Positions 1 to 12,247 of a stretch of DNA of 64,000 nucleotides are shown here, piece after piece. The notes under the pieces are model-generated. The model ran no database searches and was not told where the DNA came from. It was given only the letters and a program-made list of their open reading frames with translations. The DNA is taken from contig JAHBMJ010000332.1 in assembly GCA_018398765.1 (NCBI GenBank), positions 78,477-142,476 on the forward strand, given 5' to 3'. This DNA comes from Chromera velia. Lineage: Eukaryota > Sar > Chromeraceae. The position numbers and the translations under genes are program-made. Each line of letters starts with the position of its first letter. Positions within the stretch are counted from its first letter, which is position 1.

Positions 1-30
1 AGAAAGAAAGAAAGAAAGAAAGAAAGAAAC
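1..30. repeat. (GAAA)n microsatellite at the left edge
   Basis: Pure tetranucleotide run, cut by the window edge. It lies downstream of the last visible exon of the ankyrin gene, so it is probably intronic. Confidence 0.9.
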
Positions 31-74
31 TCAGGGTCTGTCTGTCTCAGTGCATGTCTGACTGAGTGACTGAC

Positions 75-243
75 GTCGAATTGTTTCTTCTGTTGCAGGG
101 TCTCTCGCAACCTGAAGCGGGGTTCTTCTGTCGACCAGACTCTGCACAATCAGGCACATACAGGAAGAGCAACTCATGCATGGCAAATACATGCACACAG
201 ACGCAGGCGCACTCATACACGCACTCGCACGCATGCACACACA

Positions 244-294
<51 letters not shown>

Positions 295-3200
295 GTTTTT
301 TTGAAGAGGCAGAGGGCACATTGTGGATTTGCATTGAATTGAAATTGAGAGGACCCAACGCATAGACACACGTGCGGGCAGAAAGACGCCCATCCTGTCA
401 GACACAACACAACACAGACAGACAGACAGACTGGTATTCCAGCTTCAGCTCCCGCCAGACAGAGTTTCTCTGCTGCCTTCCGGAGTCCCCCCTCAGATGC
501 TAGGTGAAGAGCCGTTCTTCCTTCCTGCATCACAATGAATAGCAGAAAGTCTCGTTCTTCAATGACTTTATCTAGAGATCCATGTAGACAGACTATATCG
601 TCTTTTCTTTTCCTTTTTCTCCTTCTTCATTCTAGACAGACAGACAGACAAAAAGGTACGGGAAAAGAAAAAAACCCAGGGCGCTTGGAAGAGCTTTGAT
701 GCAATTCCAGACCACGTGTTGATTCATTCTTTCCCTCATGCAGTGTTTCCTCAACCAGGCAGGTGGTTTTTTGTTGTTGACTTTTATCTTCGAACCCCCC
801 TTCAGATAGTGCACTCAACAGAGCATCCGTCTCTCCTCTCCTCTCCAAGGCGTCTTCTTCCAACTGATTTCATGGACCCCCAAATCCTTCCTCACGCAGA
901 ATCTTCTTCCACAATTAACTGACCGCATCCCTGAAGTTCGGGTCTGCCCCTCTTTCACAAAGGGCCCGGATCGCCTCCTCCCTGTGGTGCACATGCAGAC
1001 ACGCACACACATGCAGACACGAAATCAAACAATCAATCAGCGGAAAACACATGGAAGATGGGCTTCTGGACTGTTTCTTCTTTCGAAGGTAATCAGAACA
1101 CGTTCAACCTTTGCTCTTTGGATGTTTTCTGCTTGCACACTGATGCAGGTTCTACCCGTTTGGCGACGTGCTGCCATACAGCTGTGCATGTGCATCAGTA
1201 CAAAGTCAAACCTTCCATTCCTATCTGCCCACACAGAGGAGAGAAGAAAACACAATGCTCACCTGCCTCCGTATTCGTTCTTGACGGCAAAGAAGACAGG
1301 GCTTCTGTGATGTTTGTCTGCCTGGTTCACTGCTGTCGGCCTCACTCGCAGGAGCATGGGGAGGAGGGTGCCGGGCCGAGGGGAGCAGGCAGCCAGATGC
1401 ACTGGGGTGCGGCCGAGCTGCACACATCACAGACACACAAACACACACACACATAGAGAGAGGGTGGAAGGGGACATGAGAAAGACCCAGAGTGGGGGAG
1501 CGAAGAATGTGCGTACCACTTCACTGGAGCGGAGATGAAGATTCCGCAAAGCAAGCAGCCTTCAAGCAAAGAAGAGCAAGGGATTGGTGGAGCAAGAAAA
1601 ATTGCACTGCACAGAAGGCCCTCCCTCCCCCACTGACCCCATCCGGAGCATCGACTGCCCCACCAGCTCTGACAATCTGCTCGGCCACAGAGACCTGCCC
1701 GTATTCGCATCCCTGCACTCCCACCATAACATAAAGTTACAGCAAAATGAGACAGACAGCTGAGGATGCCAGACAGACAGACCGATCGATCAGGAAAGAC
1801 AACCAACAGAGAAAGGAACAGAAGAATAAACGAGGGACCGCAGGATCGAGAAAGTTGCGCCACAAGGGAGACATGCAGAACACATGCAAACAAAAGCATC
1901 ACCTCCGGTCATGAATGAGTCGAACCACCCATCCACCCACCCACCAACCCGTCCACCCACCAATCAAAGAATGACTGCCTGACTGACTGACTGACAAGAT
2001 GCAAAGGGGTTCTCCCAAGCATATCCCTTGAGTTTGGGTCTGCCCCCGCTTCCAGGCACATCTGTGCAAGTGTGTCGTGGCCTTCCTTGGCTGCCAAATG
2101 AAGAGCCGTCTTCTTCCTCTGCACACATACATGCATAGGGAGGCCGAAAGAGGACACACAGACGATCAGTTGGAGCACTGACACCATCAGCAGACGAGGG
2201 GGCAAACTGCATGTTTCTTTCTTTCTCCTCTTTGATGTACACAGATAGACACACAGAAGGGCAGGGAGAGAGACAGATGAACACAAGGGAACAAACAGAT
2301 GCAGAAAGACAGGCGGCCAGGCACACACCACCCCACCCGTTAGAATAGGCAGGAAAGAAAAAAGGACGAAACCAGCTCACCGTGTCTGTAAGTGCAAGAA
2401 GGACGTCAGCGTCTTCACTTTGCAGTGCTGCTCTCACAGAGGCGTAGTCATTCTCGCACACGTGTCTGTGGAAGAGGGCCCCTTTTCGCTTCCAGTCTGC
2501 CTCCACTTCTTCCACACTCTCCCCCAGAGGCCCTACAGGTTCCCCCTTAAGGTCCCGTCTCTTCAATTTCTTCGCTAGAAGACCCGAAGGCACCAGGACT
2601 GCCGCCGCGGCGGTGAGGGAAGGGACTCCGGCAGCACTCGACGCAGTGGTCCTTGAGGGTGGGCCCTGGGCCTCGGACCGCACCATCTTCTCTAGGCCCG
2701 GGGAAGATGGGCGTGGGGGCGGGACAGGGGAGGGCTGTTGGTGCTGTTGCGGGAGGGTAAGGGAGAGACGGGGGTGTTCCCAGGGATGTCCATGGGTCGC
2801 CTCCGGGGACTGTGAATAGAGAGAGGGTCTCCTGCCGTATCGCGAATGCTGGAGTCTCCGAGAAATCTGCATAGTTTCACCCATGAACTTACTCACTGAC
2901 TCGCCGACTTTAATACATGCTAAGTCATTTGTTCATTCATTCCCTCATGTACCCTCTCACCCGCTCACTCACTCACTCAATCATTCACTCACTCACTCAC
3001 TCACTCAATTGCTCAGTCATTCGCACAAGTGAGTGCCTTGCTGAGTTTCTGAAACAACCCGCAACTGCATCAAAGATGCGCCACCCGCTGTGCAGGTAGG
3101 TACGAAATTTCGGCTTTTGCTCACTGTCAGACGATGTGTTGCTGCACATCCCAAAATTGCATTAGAGAAGCCTCTATATCACTAGATCAAACACACACGT

Positions 3201-3822
3201 CAATGTACGACCTGCAGTCCAAGGTGGTTTGTTGAGTGAGCTGACTACGCACCTTTGCCTGGAGGTCCTCGGAGAAGGGCGCGCCTCTGTTGGTATTCGA
3301 GTAGATCTGCAGATGTTCAGTCAAGAGTATGCAGGAAGAAGGACGGTCATGGGGTGAATGGGCAATCTGAAGAACCGAAGTGGGTCCTGGCTACATTCTC
3401 ACTCACACGACATACGCACACAGAAGAAGGACTGGATGGCTCGGAGAACGCAGGCATATGTAATTGGGAAAGGTCAATGGAACGGTGCAACACTGAATGG
3501 GCACGTAGACGGAAGAAGGACCCGAAGAGCAATGACAAGAAAAGTGAAGTGAAGGACCCTAGAGCGATTCATCAAGGATAATGACTCAGAGAAAGAAGGA
3601 AGGATCTGGAGTCATCTTTTGAAGCAACAAAAGCTGTAGACACATCCCTCTGGGAGGGCAAGACAAGACGAGAAATACACTCACAATTTTGAACACAGGG
3701 TCTGCCTCAATCAAGGCAAGCTCGTCATGAGACATTCGCTCCACCCCCTCCCTGAACAGCTTGTCTGCAAGATACCGTGACACTGACGACGAGTCATCAG
3801 GGCTGCTCTCTGCACTCCTCAT
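75..3822 (-). CDS. Ankyrin-repeat protein, 3' partial
   Basis: Protein-interaction scaffold of the ankyrin family; partner unknown. Exons fitted on the minus strand: 3685-3822, 3253-3306, 2381-2866, 1996-2118, 1638-1712, 1263-1417, 924-981, 432-524 and 75-141. All junction phases match, giving about 416 residues before the gene leaves the window. The first exon starts with ATG directly after a possible acceptor, so an upstream exon may exist. Residues 1-226 are a Pro/Ser-rich leader holding a basic KKLKRR stretch. Six ankyrin units follow, recognisable by TALHLAAKEG, RTPLHL, RTPVHLAA, SPVFFAVKN, RTALHLASEGG and RTPLQVARD, with GADPN loop signatures. Exon ends fall at or near repeat boundaries, as is common in this family. 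Several donors are GTCAGT. What lies beyond the repeats is outside the window, so no further function is assigned. Confidence 0.85.
230..292. repeat. (CA)n(GA)n compound microsatellite
   Basis: CA repeat passing directly into a GA repeat, within the intron between exons 432-524 and 75-141 of the ankyrin gene. Confidence 0.9.
2955..3010. repeat. (TCAC)n imperfect microsatellite
   Basis: Imperfect TCAC/TCAT array inside an intron of the ankyrin gene. Confidence 0.8.
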
Positions 3823-4795
3823 CTGCGCAATCAATCAGACTGCGAGTCTTGGTGTCAACGTGAGCGTGTCTTCTGGTTTCTTTCAACCGTCTACATGAAC
3901 GGGTCCCACTTTTGATTCCTTCGCTTGCCTCTTAAGCAAGCCTGGATCAGAACATTTCACTGCCGCTGACCTTCTATCAACGGGCCACTGTCGAACTATA
4001 GGCGTAGATGCACTCTTTCCTGTTGTGCAAAACGCACCTGTGAGTGGAATTATATATATTTCTCAGGAAATTTTCCTGGTATGCAGTACGTTACCATGCA
4101 CGTACGTTGTGTTGCGCAACATCGATCTTAATTCGTTGCAAATGAAGATAGGAACCAATTCAGGGGACACAAAAAAATTCCCGTATCCGATGGTGTTGGG
4201 GGGAGGGGGGGTCACCATGCAGCTATGATCGTGGTCGGACCCGGCCTTTTCCTTCGCAAACCGGCCCCCGGCCGGGCCGAAGCGTGACTCAGGCGTCAGG
4301 CCGCGCCGCGGGGTACGCGCGTATCGGACATGCACCCCCAATTTGGGGGGGGGGGGTGGCAAACGGTTTCCCCGATACTCTAAGCCGAGAATTTTTTTGT
4401 GTCCCCTCACTCTTCGTTGACCGCGCAAGCTTAGTTGCTCTCAGTGATCAGATCGGTCAGTCTGAATTTCACATGCATGACAACGTACAGATCACTTCTG
4501 AGTGACACGAAATTGATGAGTCGAACGTAACTTAACCAACCTCTGTCTGTATACATGTGTATGTGACTCTCTTGCTGCTATTTGCTGCTCCTTGAGAGAT
4601 TCACCCAACTGGAAACGGAAGTCCCCAGTCGGAAGGTCAACCTATAAACGAAGAGGAACGAGCTGCGCGCCTCTGGAAAGCCATCCACCCCCCTCTGCAA
4701 GGAGGACGGGCCCGCACTGGAACAACACCTTGGATGGAGCATTCCGTCTGAACCTGACACATGCACTGCAGAGAGACACCCAAGGCCGTGCAGAG
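3823..4795. other. Divergent intergenic region between two genes
   Basis: Separates a minus-strand and a plus-strand gene, so both promoters should lie here. No clear TATA box or other motif is assignable. It contains the MITE listed separately. No convincing coding exon was seen. Confidence 0.6.
4163..4406. mobile_element. MITE, about 244 bp with 18-bp terminal inverted repeats
   Basis: Begins GGGGACACAAAAAAATTC and ends with its exact reverse complement. Flanks read TCA on both sides, giving a candidate 3-bp target duplication, compatible with but not proof of a PIF/Harbinger-like origin. The interior is GC-rich with runs of eight to ten G or C and no coding capacity. It sits in the divergent promoter region. 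Confidence 0.8.
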
Positions 4796-6444
4796 ATGCC
4801 AGGCAGAAAGAAAGCCGCAGAGAGCGTCCCTATTCGGGCCTTCAAAATCCGGAACGAGAGCCCTGCCTTCTGGAACATCTTCCTGGTCGTGTTCCTAAAG
4901 ATCGTCCGACTCTTCTCTCTGAGGGGTCTCCGAGTCTTCTACGGGGGGGCTTTCGCGGACATGAGTGCCGACACAGAGTAAGTCAGGCTTAGTCAGCTAG
5001 CTTGCTCATGTGTGGCCTTCCTGGCTCTGGAATACCTCAAAGAGCTTATGTTCCGTTCTGCCTGCTTGGTTGTTTGAGTTGCATGAAGGTGTTGTGTGAT
5101 TCCTTCTGAAGAGGTGTTGTTGTGCGGTTTTCGAGTCTTTTTGCTTCCCTCTTTTCCAATCCCTTTCTTGTACTGTGGCTGGTTTCTCCTGACCGGTCGC
5201 GTGTCCATCCAAGCTGTTGGGCTCATCGAACAACCCAAGCAACATTCTGAGTGGGTTTCGGGCAATGTTGAGTGAGTGTATCTTGCGACGATTCCGCAAA
5301 GTGCCACCAAAGATAATTTGGCGACCACTTGCAATAAGCCCCATGCCTGGTCTGGTGTAAGTCCCTTTATGTAGTTGAATGTGTGATAATGTGTGTGTGG
5401 GTGTGCGTCCACGTTTGCAGGGCCCTAGTTGAGGAGATGAAAACTTTTGTGGACATCAGGACCGATAACCACGCGGCCCGTCTCCTTGGACATCTGTCTG
5501 GTCACATCTCGGCAGAAGAGAAGGAGGAGGAGGGAACGAGGAGGGTCTCCTTCGTGATCACACACGCCTCCGTGGAAACCTCCTCCCTGGTGGAGCCCGA
5601 GGAGTGCTGCAGAGACCTGGTCCTCCTCTCAATGGTGTTGGCCTTGCTGAGGTGGAGCCACCTGGAGGTGGTCCTGTCTCCTGCTGCCTCGGTCAGTGAA
5701 AGAAACAGAGGGAGGGGGAGACGGGGAGAGAAGCAGACAGACAGGCAGGTAGGCAGATTATTATGAGGGTGTTCTTCCTCTTTCTCATATTCTTTCTCAT
5801 GTCAAGCTTCTCTCCCTATCTCTCGTTCGTTTTTTCTTCCTTGCTCCCCTCCCTCCCTCCCTCCCTCCCTCCCTCCCTCCCTTCCTCCTTCTTTCCTTCC
5901 TTCCTTCCTTCCTTCCTTCCTTTCTCTCTTCCTTCCTTCCTTCCTCCCTCCCTCCCTTCCTTCCTCCCTTCCTCCCTTCCTCCCTTCCTTCCTTCCTTCC
6001 TTCCTTCCTCTCCTCCGTCCGTCCGTCATTCCTTCGTTCCTTTGTTTGTTTGTTCGTTCGTTCTTCCTGTGTCATTTTTTTTTCTTTCTTTCCAGCTGCA
6101 TACAGTCGGACCATTATGCTGACTATCAGTCGACAGGCAAACTGATTGACGCACAGATCCCGTTTTTCTTTTATCTTTTTCCTTTCATCTGCAGGTCGGG
6201 AATGGCCTCATCGTGTGCCCCAGTGTGACGTCCTTCTTCGGCATCAAGAAGACCGTCCGGATGAAGACCGTCCGGATCTTGCCGAATTGGTCGGCCTCCG
6301 CCCTCTTTTTGTTTTCTACTTGTCGATTGTACTGACGTGGATGTACGCGAACAAACTTGGTTTGAGAGAGTTGTGAAAGGGACATTGCGTTGTTTTTTCC
6401 GGGTTTCTCGCTTTCCTGCTTAGTGATTCTTCTCCTGTATTCAC

Positions 6445-6499
<55 letters not shown>

Positions 6500-6514
6500 T
6501 TCTCTCTTTCTCTC

Positions 6515-6565
<51 letters not shown>

Positions 6566-7696
6566 GCTCTCCCTCTTTCTCTCCCTGTTTCTCCCTTCGT
6601 GTGTGTGTGCCTACTTTCTTTCATCTCTTTTGCTCCAATACTTGCGGAGGTCTATGTCCTCTTCTTTTGGAGTACCGTGTTGATTCGTTCGATTCTCACT
6701 CTAGACTCTCTCTCCTCCCTCTGTCTGATCACCGAGCAAATTGCCAGACGTACCCATTCGAGTTTGAATAAAGGCGTGAGCACAAAATGGAGGGGGGGAA
6801 AGACTTGTGTGTACCGCAGCCAGGCTTCATTTACTAGTAACTTTTTCCTCAGGAGAATTTCCATTTGGGAGTATGTGAAACTCCCTTTTTCATTTTTTTT
6901 ATGCATGTGAGACGCGAGACGTGCAGGCAAAATGCGGGGAGTACTGGAAGGTTTTCGGGTTCCCCTGCAATGAGAGAGACTCCATCGGGCGTGTGTTTGC
7001 GCGTTCCTTTGATACCTGCAGATTCTCCAAGTGAGTCAAGTGACTACACGGGCATGCCCATGGAGGGAGTGGAGGGAGGGTTGTTTTCATTCACCACTTG
7101 TCTCTTTGTTTTTTCGCTTCTTTCCGAGTTGCCTTCGGATAGTTTTCTTTGCTTCGTACTTGAGTCGGCCTCAACTCTTCTTCACATTACTCCTAGTCTC
7201 CCCCCCTCCCCAGATGAGTGCCTCCATATGATCGATCGGGAACGGCAGAAAGAGGCTTGGGGCGACTTGCGTCTCCCTTTGTTCGTCTGTTTACCTTCTG
7301 ACGTTCTCGCTTGTAGGCGATCTTCAACACACACACACACGCACACACACACATACAGGCACAAAGGCACACATGCGCGCGCGCGCACACACACACACAC
7401 GCGCACGCGCACGCGCAGAGAAAGAGAGAGAGAAGCTGACTCTTCATCTCACTAGTTGACTTGCTGGTCTCAATGTTTGTCCCCCGATTTGTGTACGTCT
7501 GCATGTGACCCTGCAGGGAGGGTGTGCAGGTGTTCCCGAACTTTCTTCCTCGGCCGGTTTTCCTCGTCCTCCGCTGCCTCGTGTGGCTCCACTGGGTGGC
7601 GGTCCAGAAGAGGTCGGTCGGTGCACGGGTGAATGGGAGACGGCAGATCGATCGAAGGAATCGGGAGACAAGAGGCGCAAACACACACACACAACA

Positions 7697-7738
<42 letters not shown>

Positions 7739-10163
7739 CTTTTTGTTCTTCCTTTTGGTCCTTCCCTTTTCTTCTCTCTCTCAAATCATGACAACCAGCC
7801 AGCCAGCCAGCGGGACAGACAGACAGACAGAAGGACAGAGAGACTCAAGGAAGCAAGTAAGGAAGGAAGCATGTGACCAGGTAGACAGCTGGAATGAATG
7901 AAGGAAGCGAAGAATCACAGGAGAAGGAAACACGCTTCATTTCTTTTTTCCATCTCATCATGCGGCCCTTTTTTTTTCGTCGATCCATGCAATTTCCTGC
8001 CTTCTTTCCTTCCTTCCTTCCTTCCCGCGTGCAGGATCGCGTCCTGCTCAGGAGCGGTGTTGAAGGCCACGGGACGATACAAGACCAAACAGGCCGCGAC
8101 GAGAGGAAACACCTTCAGGTTCGTCCGTATGTGTGTTTGTCTCTCTACCTGTCCCGCTGTCCGGGAAAAGAAGAAACATGCAGTGTGCGTGTCGGTCACT
8201 GCTTCATAAAGTCTCTTCGTCGCGCTTCTGGGCTGCGGCCCACTGTAACTTGAGGCACATTCCGGCCCCGTGTTTCTCTTTTTCTGGAAAGGATGGCGTG
8301 CGTCGGCTTCGAACTGGATAACACGTTGAAGAAAGTTCGCAATACAAAAACGAATGCAAATGATTGGGGTATGGCTCTTTCCTCCCGTGATTCGTGTTAT
8401 TTACCTCTGCGAGTCACCTTTGGTATGCAGGCGGGTGGACGTCTGTTTGAAGAATCGTGCATGCATTTTCTTTCATACAGAATTATTTTTCTGATGTATG
8501 TAAAGAAAATGCAGGCGGGTGGACGTCTCTTTGAAGAGTCACGTGACGGACGGGTCGGACCTGGCCCGGATCAGTGCGGCGCTCCATTTCGTCCTGGAGA
8601 AGTTTGTAGTGCCCAAGATCATGTAAGTCCTTTTTCATTTTCTGTCAAGGGAGAGAAGAGACATACAGGCTTCCTGTCAGTCTGTCTGTCTGTCTGTCTG
8701 TCTGTCTGCCGGTTTTGCTCGTTTGTCCTTGCCCTTTGCTTCTTTTTGTCTGTTATGTACATGAAGGTAGCAGAAAGAACGTATAGTCTGTCCGTCTGTT
8801 TATCTGCTTTCTTGTCCATCTGCAGTCTGCCTGTCTCTCTGCCTGTCTGTCTGTGAAATGGGAGAAGAAGAAGAAACATATAGTCTGTGTGTGAAATGTA
8901 GAAATGCGACAGATAAAGGAGAGGTGACCAGAATGGGACGTCTTGCCATCCGAGTGCTTGATTGATTTTCTCAAGATCAAACTTTCTCTTTTCCTGAACA
9001 TCCGTCTCTTCTCTTTTTTTTTCGCGGCATTGCCCTGAAAAACTTTGGTGTGTCCATTCAGCGGATTTGATTTTCTTGATGCGCATTTCGTCTCCCGGAC
9101 GGACTTGGCTGTACGGAATTCACTCGGATGACTAGAGATGCTGTGACTGCGCAAGTTCTCGTATCAGTGAAGAGAGCAAGCAGGGAATTGTTCAGATGAA
9201 TTGACCGACTGGCACGTGTTCTTGAAATGATGCTTGCATGCATGCATGCATGCACGCAGGCTACATGATGTCTGTGGGCCCCCATAAGGACAACCAAGTG
9301 GCGCACTTCGACTTCTCATCAAATGATGCTCTGAACTCGTGAGTCTCCTCTCCTCTCTTCTCTTCTCTCTCGAGTGGATGAGTGAACTTGTTTGTGTCTA
9401 CGTCGTTTCAATCCTTCGATCTTCAACGTCTTTTTTTTGTCTGGGGTGTGAAAGAGATCTTGTTTGTGTTTTCCTCCCTATCTGTCGCTGTGGACAGAGT
9501 GAAAGCAGACAATTAAGTGAGGAAACGGACAGGATAGATTTGCATCTCATATCGACGCATTCTTACGCAAATGCAGTTTTCTGTCTGTTTCTCTGTTTGT
9601 CTCCTTGGATGTTCTTTCTGTGCATGCCTGCCTGCCTGTGCGTGAATTCGTGTGTGTGCCTGCAGGCCCATCTTCCACTTCTTCCTTCCTCTGGTGACTC
9701 TGCTGGATGGGTGGGCCCCCACAGAGTTCTTCTTCGGCAACGGTGAATTGTTTGTTTGTTTGTTTCCCTGTCTTGTACTTTTTTCTGTGAGAGTAGCGTT
9801 CGTTGGTCTCTAGACATTTTGTCTGCCTCAGGAAGCATCCTCGCTCGGTTGTGGTGGGTGTGCGTACTCAGAACGAAGTGAGAAGTCATCTTTTGAAGGG
9901 TCCGGTTGAGGAAAAAAAAACCCCGCGACTTTCATTTGGCTGACAAGATTGCAGAAGCCCATTCCCAACAGAGCAAGCATCAACAGTCCCTGTTGCCCTC
10001 AACCTTTCCGTCCGCTTCTTTTCTCACCCATCCGTTTCTGCTCTGACTCCCCCCCGCCTTTCCTTCCGGTCAATTTCCCTCCTCGCAGAGTCCCTGTTCT
10101 CCTCTGCTCCGGAGAACAGCGTCACGATGATGGTCAGTCAGAGAGTGGACGACAAGAAGAGAT

Positions 10164-10196
<33 letters not shown>

Positions 10197-11629
10197 GGCA
10201 GGCAGGCAGACAGACAGGCAGACAGGCAGACAGGCAGGCAGGCAGGCAGACAAGAGAGATAGATGGATGCAGGAATTTGCAGACAGGTAAGGAGATGCAG
10301 GCAGGTAGAGAGAAGACACAGAAGCGGGCAGGTAGACGGACTGATCGAGGAATGGATGGATGGATGGATGGATCGAGGGATCGAGGGATGGGATGAGGCA
10401 GAACCTAAGTGATTCTCCAAGTGATTGTTAGTTGTGAGACTCAACCCTGCCTCCCCACACATTGCATGATTCACTTGTGCGTTGGTGCGTGAGTGCAGAG
10501 TAATCATGTGTTTCACAGGGGGACCGCCCACAAAGTCCGCGCGCACCGCCCGATGGTCTTGATCACCGTCACTGCTTCACTGCAGAACGTGGAGGTGAAG
10601 ACCAACGACGGGTAAGTACCCAGGTCAACCAGTGAGAAAGAAGAAGTTCAATGAATGAAATCGACGTGGGCAGGAAAAATGTACTAGCGTGGGTATCAAA
10701 AGTCCAGTATGTAAAGAGCAAGGGAGTTCAGAGAAAGACGAGAACGGAGGGAGTGCATGAAAGAAAGAGGTTGGTTCCTCATTGCGTTTCCGTTTGGCGA
10801 AACAAGCCGTCGACCCCCTCGTTCAGGCAATCAGTGTGCGTAATATTGTTTTTTATGACAGAACTTCTACTGAAGAAAACATATGCACCTATTCAAAGCA
10901 CGTCTGTAGGTCGGGAAGAGAGCTGTCTGCCCGAACTCAGGGCGTCGGGTCTTCTTTCGTCTGTTGCACAGTAGTGGTTTCTTTTTTGGTTCAATGCAAA
11001 TCTTCGAGCTCCTTTCCTCTTGTTTAATTGCAGTAACTGGGAGCCTTCCTGGCCCGACCTGGCCCTTGAGAAGCCGACGACGAGGGGGTCGAGGAAGGGA
11101 AGAGCCCTCATCAAGACTCACATGCTCCCCTCAAGAGAGCTGCTCGCAAAGCAGCTGAGGGAGGCAGGAGGGGAGAGGGAAATTGCTGACGTCTGTGGGC
11201 TCTCGGTTGAGAGCATCTACGCGGACCTTCCCTCCATGTGAGTGAAGTCATTCAGCAGTTTCTTCTGCATGTCTCTTTTCTTCTTTTTCCTGTTTTCTTC
11301 TTTCTCGTTTGATTGATGGTCCCTTTTGGTTCTGGTGTCGCTCTCGCTCATTTGCAATTGATCCTGCCTGGCTGGACGGTCTCCATCTGCATGAGTGCGT
11401 GGCTTGTGAAATGGGTGCAAAGGACAAGGAAGAAATGGGTCAACGGAAGGAGAAGGAAGTTCCCTGCAGGACTGATTCTTTTTGTTTTCTTCCGCCAATT
11501 GACAGGAGAAAGGAAGGACTTTTTTTTTATTGTCCATCGATCGATCGCGCTGCGCCTCTGCTGTCCAGGTGCGAGAAAAAAAGAGTGAAGGATTGCTGCG
11601 AGAAAGGAATTGGCCTTGCTGACGAGGTG

Positions 11630-11660
<31 letters not shown>

Positions 11661-11749
11661 CCTGCCAAAAGAAGAGAAGAAAACAGAAGAGAATGAAAGT
11701 GAGGGTCTGTCTGTCTGTCTGTCTGTCTGTCTGTGTCTGCTTGTTTTTG

Positions 11750-11786
<37 letters not shown>

Positions 11787-12071
11787 GTCTGTCTCTCTGT
11801 CTCTCTGTTTGTCTGTCTGTCTGTCTGCCTGTCTGTCTGTCTCTCTCTCTGTCTGTCTGTCTGTCTGTCTGTCAGTCTTTTTGTCTGTTGTGTTCATGAA
11901 GAAAAGAAGGGAGAAGAAGAAACATATAGTCTTGTCTGTCAGTCTATCTGTCTGTCTGTCTGTCTGTCTGTGTCTGTTTGTGTGTCTGTCTGTCTGTCTG
12001 TCTGTCTGTCTGCCTGTCTGTCCGAAAGAAAGGAAGCGTTTCGGAAAAAGTGAAGTGAAGAAAAGACGATA

Positions 12072-12107
<36 letters not shown>

Positions 12108-12156
12108 TTTGTCTATTGTGTTCATGAAGAAAAGAAGGAAGAAGAAGAAACATATA

Positions 12157-12247
<91 letters not shown>

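Noticed and set aside
627-863. Minus-strand frame starting MEEDALERRGE
   Set aside because: It lies between two ankyrin exons that already join in phase, has no ankyrin character, and ends in CTGT-derived sequence.
1156-1181. A 26-base mini-exon (SCMAARRQT) in the ankyrin gene
   Set aside because: It looks ankyrin-like, but exons 1263-1417 and 924-981 join in perfect phase without it, and including it breaks the phase.
5797-6114. Lys/Glu/Arg/Gly-rich frames on the minus strand
   Set aside because: They are translations of the CCTT microsatellite inside an intron.
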